DNA of 64,000 bases from Micromonospora sp. FIMYZ51 (GTDB lineage: Bacteria > Actinomycetota > Actinomycetes > Mycobacteriales > Micromonosporaceae). The notes below the pieces were generated by a model. It was not told the origin of the DNA, searched no databases, and saw nothing but the letters and a program-made list of their open reading frames with translations. A program made the position numbers and the translations under genes. The stretch covers positions 248,001 through 312,000 of the forward strand of contig NZ_CP134706.1 in NCBI RefSeq assembly GCF_038246755.1. The letters are read 5' to 3'. Shown in pieces: positions 1-7,728 of the stretch (its first letter is position 1; the number at the start of each line of letters is the position of its first letter).

Positions 1-90
1 AGTTGCTCGACCGCAATCATCGAAGGGCTGACCCTCGCCTCTCGCGACGCGTCGATAGCGCTGTACGACGTGGACATCCTCAAGGTGTGA
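1..90 (+). CDS. 3' end of an unidentified coding sequence
   Basis: Frame 1 is open from the first base to a TGA at 88-90 and reads as 29 codons with normal GC-rich third positions, ending in ...YDVDILKV. The hydrophobic/acidic alternation suggests a beta-strand at the end of an extracellular or jelly-roll-type domain, but I do not recognise the family. The gene begins outside the window. It converges on the metallopeptidase gene, and a strong hairpin lies between them. The coding call rests on codon character only. Confidence 0.5.
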   Translation, partial: SCSTAIIEGLTLASRDASIALYDVDILKV

Positions 91-134
91 TCTGCCGCCT
101 CGCAGGTGTCGACCCTGCGTCTGGGATCCGAGCT

Positions 135-169
135 GGACGCCGCCCCCGGACAACCCGGGAGCGGCGTCC
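135..169 (-). terminator. Hairpin terminator after the metallopeptidase gene
   Basis: A perfect 9-bp stem (GGACGCCGC at 135-143 with GCGGCGTCC at 161-169) encloses a second 5-bp stem (CCCGG/CCGGG). It begins 7 bases beyond the metallopeptidase stop. There is no T-tract, as is common for actinobacterial terminators. It probably serves both converging genes. Confidence 0.7.
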
Positions 170-175
170 CGACAA

Positions 176-1846
176 CTACGGCGTGTACGTGACGCCAGGG
201 AAGTCGATCTTCGCCTGGTCGAGCTGTGCCTGCCACGTCGAGTGCCACCCGAATGCGGTTTGCGCCAGCGACAGCTGGTTGGCGCCGGTCGCGCCGCTCC
301 AGAAGTGCACGAACTCACCCATGTTCATGTCCCTCGCGTACAAGCCGTTGAACTGGTGATAGTGCTGCGACAACAGCTGGAAGTAGTTGTTCAGTGTGGT
401 GGCACCGCTGTAGGTGTCGGTGATCGGGTAGAACCACTGGGTGAACCAGTCCGTCGTCGCCGCCGGGAACCCGTCGACCGGGTCGGTCGACTTGTCGTTG
501 TACCAGCGGGTTGCGTCGGCGGTGAGGCCGGCCCCCAGGTAGGCCCAGTACTGGAAGATTTCGCACCACTTGCTGTCACTCCAGATCTGGTACGCCGGGG
601 AGTTGACGATGCCGTAGCCGGCGAACTCGATCAGGTGCCCGATCTCGTGCGCGATCACGTCACGCTTGGTGGCGGTCGAAGTGCTCCAGTCGGAGTCGTA
701 CATGTCGATCGTGCTGTGGTAATTCGTGTGCGGGTGCGCAAAGAACTGGGCGCTTCCGCCCGGGCCCGGGTCGTTGTGCAGCGTCACCCAGAGCCGCTGA
801 CCCTGCATCGCGGGATAGGATGCGCGCACGTGAGCGTAGATCTCCTGGATGTAGGTGACCACCCAACTCAGGTTGGTGGGCACCTGCGGATCACGGTAGA
901 TCACCACGTCGCTGGTGGCAGACACGAGCGTGAGCAACTCGTTGGGGCCGCCGGAACCGTGGTACGCCTCCGTGTACGTTGCCGGCGGAGTCGAGCTCAG
1001 TGTGGTGACCGCGCTGCTGGTCGCGTACGACGAGTTGGTCGTGCCGAGCGCGCGGACCCGGTAGGTGTAGCTGGTGCTTCCATTGCGGCCCAGGTCGTAG
1101 TACCTGGTCGTGCCGATCGGCAGGTTCTTGACGAGACTCCACGAGCCGGAGCCCACCCTGCGCTCCAGGCCGTACCCCGTTTCGTACCTGGTGTTGTCGC
1201 TCCACGTGATCTGGACCTGCTCGTCGGAGACCGCGGTGGCGACGATCCCGCTGGGCGCGGCGGGCGCCGGCACCGTGCCGGTCGTGGTTCCGAATATCTG
1301 TAGCTCGGCGATCTGAAAGTCCGGGGAGCCGTTGTTGGCCGTGGTCCGCAATTGGTAGTAGCGGTAGGAACCGGCGTTGGCGAACGAGTACGTCTTCTTC
1401 GCGAACCGCTCAACGAAGGTCTGATTCGTCTGGGTGTTCAGTGTGGTCCACGTCGTGCCGTTCGTTGACGCCTCGAAGACCCAGTCCTTCGGGTCGCGGT
1501 CCGCGGAGTCGTTGGCGGACGTGACGCTGTAGCCGGTAACCACGGCGGCATTGTTGGCGATGAAGCGCACCCATGGCGTCGGGGTCGCCCGGAAGTACTT
1601 CGTGTACGGCGTATTATCGATGATCTTGTCAATGCCCTCGACCCCGGTGGTGTTGTACGGGTCGCTCACCGTGCCCGGCAGGTCGGTGATGTCGACCGGG
1701 CCGGCGACCAAACTCACCGGCCCGAGCTCGCGTGCCCCGCCCACCAGCGCCAGCCCGGCGACGAGCGCTAGGAGCGTAAACGTGGAGAGGGCCGAGGCCC
1801 ACAATCCACCGCGCCGGACCCGGGTCCCATCTGCCTGAAATCTCAT
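176..1846 (-). CDS. Secreted discoidin/fibronectin-III zinc metallopeptidase
   Basis: A 556-aa exported protein. Residues 15-38 form a signal-peptide core after an Arg-rich start. Residues about 50-186 look like an F5/8 type C (discoidin) carbohydrate-binding fold. Residues 193-283 form a fibronectin type III domain (ITWSDN, TYRVRAL). The C-terminal half is a gluzincin-like protease with HEIGH at 400-404 as zinc ligands and catalytic Glu; Glu429 in WCEIF is a plausible third ligand. The binding domain suggests action on glycosylated or polysaccharide-associated extracellular protein. No sorting signal or transmembrane tail is visible, so it is probably released. It is transcribed alone. The exact peptidase family is uncertain. 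Confidence 0.85.
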   Translation of the reverse strand: MRFQADGTRVRRGGLWASALSTFTLLALVAGLALVGGARELGPVSLVAGPVDITDLPGTVSDPYNTTGVEGIDKIIDNTPYTKYFRATPTPWVRFIANNAAVVTGYSVTSANDSADRDPKDWVFEASTNGTTWTTLNTQTNQTFVERFAKKTYSFANAGSYRYYQLRTTANNGSPDFQIAELQIFGTTTGTVPAPAAPSGIVATAVSDEQVQITWSDNTRYETGYGLERRVGSGSWSLVKNLPIGTTRYYDLGRNGSTSYTYRVRALGTTNSSYATSSAVTTLSSTPPATYTEAYHGSGGPNELLTLVSATSDVVIYRDPQVPTNLSWVVTYIQEIYAHVRASYPAMQGQRLWVTLHNDPGPGGSAQFFAHPHTNYHSTIDMYDSDWSTSTATKRDVIAHEIGHLIEFAGYGIVNSPAYQIWSDSKWCEIFQYWAYLGAGLTADATRWYNDKSTDPVDGFPAATTDWFTQWFYPITDTYSGATTLNNYFQLLSQHYHQFNGLYARDMNMGEFVHFWSGATGANQLSLAQTAFGWHSTWQAQLDQAKIDFPGVTYTP

Positions 1847-1928
1847 ACGTGACGCCCCTCTGATCGGTTCTCCCCCGTGCGCTGCGAGCGGCAGTGCGCG
1901 GCTACATAGGCACAGTTACATGCGTCAC

Positions 1929-1957
1929 TGTGATTGCACTAGGTAACGACAATCACA
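1929..1957. promoter_or_regulatory. Inverted repeat upstream of the metallopeptidase
   Basis: TGTGATTG (1929-1936) and CAATCACA (1950-1957) form a perfect 8-bp inverted repeat with a 13-bp spacer, about 85 bp upstream of the metallopeptidase start. The shape resembles a CRP-type or dimeric regulator site. The rest of the 391-bp gap (1847-2237) shows no convincing gene. Confidence 0.35.
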
Positions 1958-2190
1958 CAGACAGCAGTGCTCGGCGTCGATCCGCCGCCAGACGCGCTGA
2001 TCCTCGCTGCGTGCGATGCTCGGGTGGCGCATTCCGTCGCGCCAGACACCGTCCGGGAGCGCTGCTCGGGGACCGCTCACACGAGCACGGCCAAGCCCGA
2101 GCCATCAGCTGATTCGGCTGATGACCGGGTCCCCTCAGACCGTTTCAGGGCCAGAGATTGGCTATCCGACAGGATCAGCCTGGCTCAGGA

Positions 2191-2224
2191 GGCAGCGCCG
2201 CAACCATGCGGATGCGGCGCTGCC
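2191..2224 (-). terminator. Terminator of the PadR/ABC operon
   Basis: A perfect 12-bp stem, GGCAGCGCCGCA (2191-2202) with TGCGGCGCTGCC (2213-2224), has a 10-nt loop and lies 13 bases past the permease stop. It is a strong factor-independent hairpin without a U-tract. Confidence 0.8.
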
Positions 2225-2237
2225 CCGTTCCGAACGG

Positions 2238-3002
2238 CTAGCTGATCTTTCTGCGGTAGATGGCTGTCGCGGCTGCGTAGGCGGCTACGAGAATGCCGGC
2301 GCACCAAGCGAGGGCGATCCAGATGTCGTTGCCGACGGGTTGCTGCGCGAAGAGCGCGCGGAGGGTGTTGACGATGGACGTGACCGGTTGGTTGTCGGCG
2401 AACCATGCGACTGGGGCGGGCATCGAGTCGGTGGGGACGAACGCCGAGCTGATGAAGGGCAGGAAGATCAGCGGGTAGCTGAAGGCGCTCGCGCCGTCGA
2501 CGGTCTTGGCGGACAGGCCCGCGATCACGGCTACCCAGGTGAGGGCAAGGGTGAACAGAATCAGGATGCCGGCGACGGCGAGCCAGTCGGCCACCGGTGC
2601 ACCAGTGCGAAATCCCATGATCAAGGCGACGCCGGTGACGATCACGAGCGAGGCCAGGTTGGCGACGAGTGAGGTCAGGACGTGCGCCCAGAGCACGGAG
2701 GGTCGCGGGATGGGCATCGACTGGAAGCGCTCGAAGATGCCCTCCTGCATGTCGAGGAACAGGCGGTACGCCGTGTAGGCGATGCCGGAGGCGATCGTGA
2801 TGAGCAGGATGCCCGGGAGCAGGTAGTTGATGTACGACTCGTCGGTTCCGGTGTTGATGGCGCCGCCGAGCACGTACACGAAGAGCAGCAGCAGTGCGAT
2901 CGGGGTGACCGCTGTGGTGATGATGGTGTCCGGGCTGCGGAGGATGTGACGCAGGGAGCGGCCGGTAAGGGTTCCGGTGTCGCTGAGGACGTGGGCGGTC
3001 AT
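2238..3002 (-). CDS. ABC-2 type exporter permease (DrrB-like)
   Basis: A 254-aa membrane protein with about six hydrophobic segments and the ABC-2 permease pattern, including a conserved amphipathic stretch around residues 90-105 (LDMQEGIFERFQSMPI). It would form the channel of a drug or lipid exporter with the ATPase encoded just upstream; the two genes overlap by 4 bp (ATGA). DrrAB-type pairs export hydrophobic antibiotics or lipids, but the cargo here cannot be told from sequence. It is the last gene of the operon and is followed by a strong hairpin. Confidence 0.9.
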   Translation of the reverse strand: MTAHVLSDTGTLTGRSLRHILRSPDTIITTAVTPIALLLLFVYVLGGAINTGTDESYINYLLPGILLITIASGIAYTAYRLFLDMQEGIFERFQSMPIPRPSVLWAHVLTSLVANLASLVIVTGVALIMGFRTGAPVADWLAVAGILILFTLALTWVAVIAGLSAKTVDGASAFSYPLIFLPFISSAFVPTDSMPAPVAWFADNQPVTSIVNTLRALFAQQPVGNDIWIALAWCAGILVAAYAAATAIYRRKIS

Positions 3003-3811
3003 CGGGATTCCTCTCCTGCGGACACGGCCGCCCTGCCGCCGGTGTCACTGGTGTGGCCGACGAGGGCGAGGAAGACGTCTTCGAGGGTCGGCTGCTTCTC
3101 GACGTACTCGACCGTGGCGGCCGGGAGGAGCCGCTTCAGCTCGGCGAGAGTGCCGTTCTGGATGATCGTGCCCTCGTGCAGGATCGCGATCCGGTCGGCG
3201 AGGTGCTCGGCTTCGTCGAGGTACTGGGTGGTCAGCAGGATGGTGGTGCCGTCTTTGGCGAGCTGCCGCACCGTCTGCCAGACCTCGATGCGGGCCTGCG
3301 GGTCGAGGCCGGTGGTCGGCTCGTCGAGGAATATCACGGGCGGGTTGCCGACCAGGCTCATCGCGATGTCCAGCCGTCGGCGCATGCCGCCCGAGTACGT
3401 TCCCGCCCGGCGGTTCCCGGCGTCGGTGAGCGAGAAACGGGCGAGCATGTCGTCGGCGATCGCACCCGGGTTCTTCAGGTGGCGCAGCTTCGCGACCAGG
3501 ATCAGATTCTCCCGGCCGGTGAGCACGCCGTCGACTGCGGCGAACTGGCCGGTCAGGCTGATCGACTCGCGTACCTCGTGCGGTGCCGAGGAGACGTCGA
3601 AGCCGTGCACGATCGCGGTGCCGCCGTCCGCCTTCAGTAGCGTCGACAGGATCCGTACCAGCGTGGTCTTGCCGGCACCGTTCGAGCCGAGCAGGGCGAA
3701 GATGCTCCCCGCCGACACCTCAAAGTCGACGCCCCGCAGCACGTGCAGGTCCCGGTAGGACTTGGTGATTCCCCGCATCCTGATCGCGGGTTCGCGCGTC
3801 GTGGTGGTCAT
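2999..3811 (-). CDS. ABC exporter ATP-binding protein (DrrA-like)
   Basis: A 270-aa nucleotide-binding subunit. It has Walker A GSNGAGKTT (about 42-50), signature SGGMRRRLDIA, Walker B VIFLDEPTTGLDP and a switch region TTQYLDEAEHLADRI. The C-terminal tail (EYVEKQPTLEDVFLALVG) is the regulatory segment typical of the DrrA subfamily. It powers export through the downstream permease, with which it overlaps by 4 bp; the upstream DUF1048 gene overlaps its start in the same way. A PadR gene at the head of the operon implies induction by the transported compound or a related ligand. Confidence 0.93.
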   Translation of the reverse strand: MTTTTREPAIRMRGITKSYRDLHVLRGVDFEVSAGSIFALLGSNGAGKTTLVRILSTLLKADGGTAIVHGFDVSSAPHEVRESISLTGQFAAVDGVLTGRENLILVAKLRHLKNPGAIADDMLARFSLTDAGNRRAGTYSGGMRRRLDIAMSLVGNPPVIFLDEPTTGLDPQARIEVWQTVRQLAKDGTTILLTTQYLDEAEHLADRIAILHEGTIIQNGTLAELKRLLPAATVEYVEKQPTLEDVFLALVGHTSDTGGRAAVSAGEESR

Positions 3812-4194
3812 GCTCTCGTCTCCCCGCTGGCGTCGTGGTCGGCGGCGTCGATCGCCGTTCGGAGGCGTTCGCGTTCCTTATCGATCCACTGCTTGCCGGA
3901 GTACGCGCGCAGGAACGTCTCGGCGAACTCGACCGGGTCGTCGCCGACGATGGCGCGGACCGGGGTTCCGCCGGCGGCCGCACGCTCCCAGAGGTCGACG
4001 AAGTCGCCGAGCATCGTGATGAGCGTGTTTCCGTCCTCGATCCCGCCCTGGTACATGAAGTACCGATAATTGGCCTTGGCCGCGCCGTGATACGGCTCCG
4101 GCAGGGCCTTCATGCGGGCCATGTGCTGCTTGTACTGCTTCTTCTGGTCGAGTGACCCGACGAGCGTCTCGATCCACTTCGCGGTCATGCTCAT
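3808..4194 (-). CDS. DUF1048 family protein
   Basis: A 128-aa soluble protein with the DUF1048 signature: KQYKQHMARMKALPEPY, then a long helical segment ending in a Lys/Glu-rich helix (KQWIDKERERLRTAI). Members commonly sit between a PadR regulator and an ABC exporter, as here; their biochemical role is not established. The start MSMTAKW is chosen because ATG at 4194 overlaps the PadR TGA by 4 bp. An alternative in-frame ATG lies two codons inside. The stop overlaps the ATPase start. Confidence 0.85.
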   Translation of the reverse strand: MSMTAKWIETLVGSLDQKKQYKQHMARMKALPEPYHGAAKANYRYFMYQGGIEDGNTLITMLGDFVDLWERAAAGGTPVRAIVGDDPVEFAETFLRAYSGKQWIDKERERLRTAIDAADHDASGETRA

Positions 4195-4538
4195 GCTCCT
4201 TCGTCGTGCTGGTCGTCGGTGTCGCGAAGGTGCGCGATGCGCTCCGTGAGGACGCTCCACGTCCCCCAGAACTCGGCGAGCTGCTGCCGCCCCTTCGCGT
4301 TGAGCGTGTACACCTTCCGCGGGGGTCCCTTCTCGGAGGGAACCTTCTCCACGTCCACGAAGCCGCGTTGCTCGACGCGGACGAGCAGCGCGTAGATCGT
4401 GCCTTCCGCGATGTCCGAGAATCCGCGGTCGCGCAGCCACGCGGTGATCTCGTAGCCGTACGCGGACCTGCGGGCCAGGATCGCCAGGACAATGCCTTCG
4501 AGCGTGCCCTTGAGCATCTCGGTCATCTGGTTGCCCAC
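4191..4538 (-). CDS. PadR family transcriptional repressor
   Basis: A 115-aa winged-helix regulator with the PadR core: LKGTLEGIVLAILARRSAYGYEI, then a wing (GTIYALLVRVEQRGFVD, PPRKVYTLNAKGRQQL). The C-terminal dimerisation helix is short, which fits the small PadR subgroup. It heads a four-gene operon (PadR, DUF1048, ATPase, permease) with 4-bp overlaps throughout. It is expected to repress its own promoter at the TACCNGTA-type repeats just upstream and to release DNA when it binds the exported compound. Confidence 0.9.
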   Translation of the reverse strand: MGNQMTEMLKGTLEGIVLAILARRSAYGYEITAWLRDRGFSDIAEGTIYALLVRVEQRGFVDVEKVPSEKGPPRKVYTLNAKGRQQLAEFWGTWSVLTERIAHLRDTDDQHDEGA

Positions 4539-4571
4539 GTCGCCATCCCCTCGCTACCAAGTGACGCTGAC

Positions 4572-4602
4572 TACTGGTAGAAAGTACCACTAGGTACCAG
4601 TA
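4572..4602 (-). promoter_or_regulatory. Likely PadR operator upstream of the ABC operon
   Basis: Three related octamers, TACTGGTA (4572-4579), TACCACTA (4585-4592) and TACCAGTA (4595-4602), lie 34-64 bp before the PadR start. The outer two are perfect inverted repeats of each other, extended to 9 bp by flanking C/G. The AT-rich block is unusual for this genome. It is a natural autoregulatory site. Confidence 0.6.
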
Positions 4603-4830
4603 GATAGCAACGCTGAATACTGAGCGCTGCAAGAAGAGCCGCTCGTCGAACTGAACTCCAGCCCGCCGCGATTCCAGACTTCACGCACGTGCCCATTGGC
4701 CATGCCTGGACGAAACCGACGTTCACGACGTGGCTCACCCGGCGGTTCGCATGCTGTTCGCCGACCTCGCGGACCTCGTCGAGCCTTCAGTCAGCGAACG
4801 GGCGGCCCGGATGGCGCCAGGAGCTGGGAA

Positions 4831-4851
4831 GGTAGAACATTTAGTTCTACC
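4831..4851 (+). promoter_or_regulatory. Inverted repeat before the antitoxin gene
   Basis: GGTAGAAC (4831-4838) and GTTCTACC (4844-4851) form a perfect 8-bp palindrome around the AT-rich centre ATTTA, ending 8 bp before the antitoxin ATG. Placement and shape fit an autoregulatory operator for a Phd/VapB-type antitoxin. The 315-bp stretch 4539-4853 otherwise holds only this site and the PadR operator. Confidence 0.6.
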
Positions 4852-4859
4852 TCGTGTCC

Positions 4860-5690
4860 ATGGAACGCATCGGTGTCCGGGAGTTGAACCAGAACACGAG
4901 CCAGGTGTTGGCTCGGGTGAGCGGCGGCGAGACCGTCGAGATCACCGACCGCGGACACCCGATCGCCCGACTTGTTCCGGTAGGCGACGACAGTTCGATA
5001 CTGGCCAAGTTGGTAGCGGCAGGGCGAGCCGTCGCCCCCACCAGCGGCGGCTCTGTGCCACTTCCACCGAAGCTCGGTGACGAAAATGTGGACGTGGCCG
5101 CCTCGCTCGCCGCGATGCGTGACGAGGAGCCTGGTGATCTATCTCGATTCAGCTGCCGTCGTCAAGCTGGTTCGGCAGGGGCGTGCAGTGTCGACCTTGT
5201 CTCCTGGCTCAACCAGTACGATGACGTGCCGCTGGTCTCCTCCGCCCTCGTCGAGGTGGAAGTGCCCACAGCGTTGCGCCGATCAGCTCCGCAAGCGTTG
5301 ATCGGAGTGTCGGCCACCGTCGGACGGCTGGTCCGACTGGAGATCGACGGCACGATCCGTGCGACCGGAGCCGCGTTCGCCGAGCCGACCCTCCGCAGCC
5401 TCGACGCCATCCACCTAGCCACCGCCCAGGTGTTGACCAACGAGTCCGGCACGGCACTGACCGCCTTCGTCACCTACGACCGGCGGCTGCTCGAATGCGC
5501 CAAGGACGCGGGACCACCTGTAGCAAGCCCCGGCCAGAACTGGCCCACGAACCCACCACCCTGGTGGCAAAGTCCCGACCGCCGCCCGCCATTGCAACCA
5601 GGGTTGCGGCCTGCGCTTCTGCGACCTTCACCCTCCGGTTGGGTATCCGTTTCGGTGGGCCGGAGGCATCATCTGCGAACCAGTCGGTGA
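4860..5690 (+). CDS. Phd/YefM-type antitoxin reading frame running into VapC C-terminus
   Basis: The first ~85 residues are a typical type II antitoxin: MERIGVRELNQNTSQVLARV, then GETVEITDRGHPIARLVPV, the Phd/YefM DNA-binding fold. The family normally ends near ...MRDEERW with a stop overlapping the toxin start. Here the frame misses that TGA (5135-5137) and continues through the C-terminal two thirds of the PIN-domain toxin to a stop at 5690. The likely cause is loss of one base near 5125-5134. The first ~270 bp are a believable gene; the fused product is probably an artefact of decay or of a sequencing error. A GTG two codons upstream (4854) is an alternative start. Confidence 0.6.
   Translation: MERIGVRELNQNTSQVLARVSGGETVEITDRGHPIARLVPVGDDSSILAKLVAAGRAVAPTSGGSVPLPPKLGDENVDVAASLAAMRDEEPGDLSRFSCRRQAGSAGACSVDLVSWLNQYDDVPLVSSALVEVEVPTALRRSAPQALIGVSATVGRLVRLEIDGTIRATGAAFAEPTLRSLDAIHLATAQVLTNESGTALTAFVTYDRRLLECAKDAGPPVASPGQNWPTNPPPWWQSPDRRPPLQPGLRPALLRPSPSGWVSVSVGRRHHLRTSR
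5134..5543 (+). pseudogene. PIN-domain (VapC-type) toxin, frameshifted
   Basis: The toxin starts at GTG 5134 with IYLDSAAVVKLVRQ, which includes the first catalytic Asp of a PIN RNase. After the run GGGG (5178-5181) the homologous frame switches: VDLVSWLNQYDDVPLVSSALVEVEVP, then SLDAIHLATAQVL and FVTYDRRLLECAKDAG continue in the antitoxin's frame. Adding one G to the run restores one continuous toxin of about 135 aa. The gene therefore carries a 1-base deletion in a homopolymer. PIN toxins cleave RNA; this copy should be inactive unless the deletion is an assembly error. Confidence 0.7.
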
Positions 5691-5760
5691 CTATCGCCGG
5701 TGCCCCGCTACCGCTGCGAATGGGCAGGCCAGCCCAATGAAGCGCGATTCCAACCGTGGC

Positions 5761-6072
5761 CTAGAAGCGATAGGCGTCGCGCCGGTGGCGGATCGAGTGG
5801 ATCTCCACGACGCGCTTGGCTTCGTTGATCCGGTAGATGATTCGGTACGTGCCGCGGCGGGCGGAGTGAAAGCCGTCGAAGGGCTCGTCGAGTGGTTTGC
5901 CGGCCCGATAGGGATTCACCGCAATCGCGTGCTGGATGGTCTCCGTCGCCGCGACCGCGACTTCCAGCGGCAGGTCCTCGTGCAGGTTGCGGCGGGCCTG
6001 CCGAGAGAACAACACCGTGTACGGGCTGGTCGCCTCGTGCGTGTCGTCCCGTCGCCCGCTCTGCGGAGGCAT
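5761..6072 (-). CDS. RelE/ParE family toxin
   Basis: A 103-aa small basic protein with the RelE/ParE fold: YTVLFSRQARRNLHEDLP, GKPLDEPFDGFHSARRGTYRIIYRINEAKRVVEIHSIRHRRDAYRF. The terminal HRRDAYRF matches the catalytic/RNA-binding end of RelE-type mRNA interferases. Its start overlaps the antitoxin stop by one base (TGATG), the usual antitoxin-first arrangement. The pair is intact, unlike the frameshifted pair to its left. The gap 5544-5760 holds no recognisable gene. Confidence 0.88.
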   Translation of the reverse strand: MPPQSGRRDDTHEATSPYTVLFSRQARRNLHEDLPLEVAVAATETIQHAIAVNPYRAGKPLDEPFDGFHSARRGTYRIIYRINEAKRVVEIHSIRHRRDAYRF

Positions 6073-6365
6073 CAGGCCGCCCTACCGCGACGCCGTTCCA
6101 GCTCAGCGCGAACCTCGTCCATCGAGAACGTGTCACCGGCCGCGAAATCCTCCCGCGACTGGCGTAGATCCGCGAGGGCCTCGTCGTCGGAGAGCAGGTC
6201 GAGCGTCTCCCGCATCGACTCGTACTCGGCGACCGAGATCAGCATTACGTCGGCGCGTCCGTTGCGGGTGATCGTGAAGTGGTCGTGCTCCCGAGCGACC
6301 CGGTCGGCAAGCTCGGCGATCCGGGCCTTGGCTTCGGTGATCGGAATGGTCTCCATGGTAGCCAT
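6072..6365 (-). CDS. Phd/YefM family antitoxin of the RelE pair
   Basis: A 97-aa protein beginning MATMETIPITEAKARIAELADRV, then the Phd/YefM DNA-binding fold (HFTITRNGRADVMLISVAEYESM). It ends in an acidic, helical toxin-wrapping tail. It should neutralise the adjacent RelE-like toxin and repress the operon. A second ATG three codons in (6356) is a possible start. It is read leftward from an AT-richer promoter shared with the recombinase remnant. Confidence 0.88.
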   Translation of the reverse strand: MATMETIPITEAKARIAELADRVAREHDHFTITRNGRADVMLISVAEYESMRETLDLLSDDEALADLRQSREDFAAGDTFSMDEVRAELERRRGRAA

Positions 6366-6385
6366 TTTAGCGACCGGTTGGAATT

Positions 6386-6760
6386 ATGGCCAATCTGAAC
6401 CCGGTCGCGACCCGGCCTCTTCGGGCGATCCACGACTCCACTGGCTGGTACACCACGGACCTCGGCGGCGCGTCAAGCCCGACCCGCCAGCCCCTCAGCG
6501 AGCAACAGATTCTCGGCGACAGGACGACGCCACCGTCGCCCGCCACCATCACCCGGATCCGCGAGCACCTCACCACCATCATGGCCAGCGGCACGACCAC
6601 CGAACGCAAGGCCGCCATCGAGACCCTCATCGCCGAAGTCCGGATCACCGACCAGGGCGTCGTACCCGTCTTCAAGATCGCCACCGACACGACGATGCCC
6701 CCGCCCAACCCGGACGGGGGCACTCAGATGAACAACCACCGCTTCGCACAATGGTGCGTC
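6386..6760 (+). pseudogene. C-terminal remnant of a large serine recombinase
   Basis: Residues about 50-100 of this frame (EHLTTIMASGTTTERKAAIETLIAEVRITDQGVVPVFKI) match the tail of large serine integrases/resolvases. The catalytic N-terminal domain and zinc-ribbon region are absent. The frame then runs antisense through tRNA-Lys, a sign that it is an uncapped fragment. Position at the tRNA 3' side and association with two toxin-antitoxin pairs suggest the edge of a lost integrative element. Confidence 0.7.
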
Positions 6761-6762
6761 GG

Positions 6763-6834
6763 TGGGCCGCCTGGGACTCGAACCCAGAACCTAAGGATTA
6801 AAAGTCCTCAGCTCTGCCATTGAGCTAACGGCCC
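6763..6834 (-). tRNA. tRNA-Lys (anticodon TTT)
   Basis: The minus strand folds into a complete cloverleaf: acceptor GGGCCGT/GCGGCCC, D-arm GCTC/GAGC, anticodon arm GAGGA-CTTTTAA-TCCTT with anticodon TTT, 5-nt variable loop, T-arm CTGGG-TTCGAGT-CCCAG and discriminator A. The mature body is 72 nt; CC but not the final A is encoded. The 3' end points left toward the recombinase remnant, the usual side for site-specific integration. Confidence 0.95.
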
Positions 6835-6948
6835 GTGGGTCATCACGTTACCCGAACGCCGGAACTCAGCGCGCGTCGCTCCGGCTCGCGGGGCCGAGCG
6901 CCGAGGAGTGGGGGTAACGCTGATTCAAACCGGACAGTATGCTGTAGG

Positions 6949-6964
6949 TGTTCTAGACAACTAG
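6949..6964. promoter_or_regulatory. GntR-type operator O1
   Basis: TGTTCTAGACAACTAG lies 27 bp before the first GntR gene. Its exact reverse complement occurs at 12452-12467 before the TPP-enzyme operon, and a related perfect palindrome is at 12562-12577. The CTAG-centred, imperfectly symmetric site fits a dimeric HutC-type GntR regulator and argues for autoregulation. Confidence 0.75.
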
Positions 6965-6990
6965 GTCTGCCGAAGGACAGGGTGGGGGCC

Positions 6991-7710
6991 ATGGCTCGCG
7001 TGCCGATCTATCGCGTCATCGCGGACGATCTGCTGGCCCAGATCACCAGCGGTGCGCTGCCGGTCTCCAGTCAGTTGCCCAGTGAGGCCGAGATGGCGGC
7101 GCGCTACGGCGTGAGCCGGATGACCGTCCGCCAGGCGATGGACCAGCTGGAGAATGCCAAAGTCATTGTCCGACACCAGGGCAGCGGCAGCTACGTCCGG
7201 GACGCGCCGGGGCATCTGCGTGGCATGAACGGCCTGCGGTCGTTCGCGGCTGAGATCGGCACCGACGGTGCCGTGGTGGAGAGCCGCATCGTGGCCCAGG
7301 AGAGCACCTCCTCCGCGCCCACCGAGGTGACCGAGGAACTGGCCAGCGCCCGGGCCACCCGGTTCGTGCGGCTGGCCCGGGTCCGGCTGGTCGACGGTGT
7401 CCCGGCCACGTACCAGGAAGCCTGGATCCCGTTCACGGTGGCGCCGGGGCTGGCCCGCGAGGAGTTGGTGGAGGGCTCGCTCTACCGGACGCTGACCGAG
7501 CGGTACGGCGTGGAACTCGGCTGGGCCAACCAGATCATCTCGGCGACGCTGGCCACCAAGAAGCTGGCCGGCCTCCTCGACGAGAAGGCCGGCAGCCCAT
7601 TGTTGACGATCCGTCGTACGACGTACTCGAAGCGGAACGTGCCGATCGAGTTCGTGAAGAGCTGGACCCGCAAGGGTTTCCCGCTGGCCCAGCGGATCGA
7701 GGCGAGCTGA
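6991..7710 (+). CDS. GntR family (HutC-type) transcriptional regulator
   Basis: A 239-aa regulator. The N-terminal winged helix covers about 1-70 (IYRVIADDLLAQITSGALPVSSQLPSEAEMAARYGVSRMTVRQAMDQL). A UTRA ligand-binding domain follows (FVRLARVRLVDGVPATYQEAWIP). The ATG at 6991 is chosen because it starts directly at the HTH; upstream in-frame sequence crosses the tRNA promoter region. The operator O1 sits just upstream and recurs before the TPP operon, so this protein and the GntR at 12597 probably share a regulon. The effector would be a pathway sugar, acid or phosphorylated intermediate. It converges on the aldehyde dehydrogenase gene with only 18 bp between stops. Confidence 0.93.
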   Translation: MARVPIYRVIADDLLAQITSGALPVSSQLPSEAEMAARYGVSRMTVRQAMDQLENAKVIVRHQGSGSYVRDAPGHLRGMNGLRSFAAEIGTDGAVVESRIVAQESTSSAPTEVTEELASARATRFVRLARVRLVDGVPATYQEAWIPFTVAPGLAREELVEGSLYRTLTERYGVELGWANQIISATLATKKLAGLLDEKAGSPLLTIRRTTYSKRNVPIEFVKSWTRKGFPLAQRIEAS

Positions 7711-7728
7711 GCCGGGCGAAACCGGCAG

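Noticed and set aside
242..1303. 353-aa open frame antisense to the metallopeptidase
   Set aside because: Arg/Val/Gly-rich shadow with no motif; the opposite strand has signal peptide, discoidin, FN3 and HEIGH domains.
4730..5080. Possible small gene before the antitoxin (LFADLADLVEPSVSERAARM...)
   Set aside because: The first third looks protein-like, but the frame then runs antiphase into the antitoxin; no ribosome-binding site or family.
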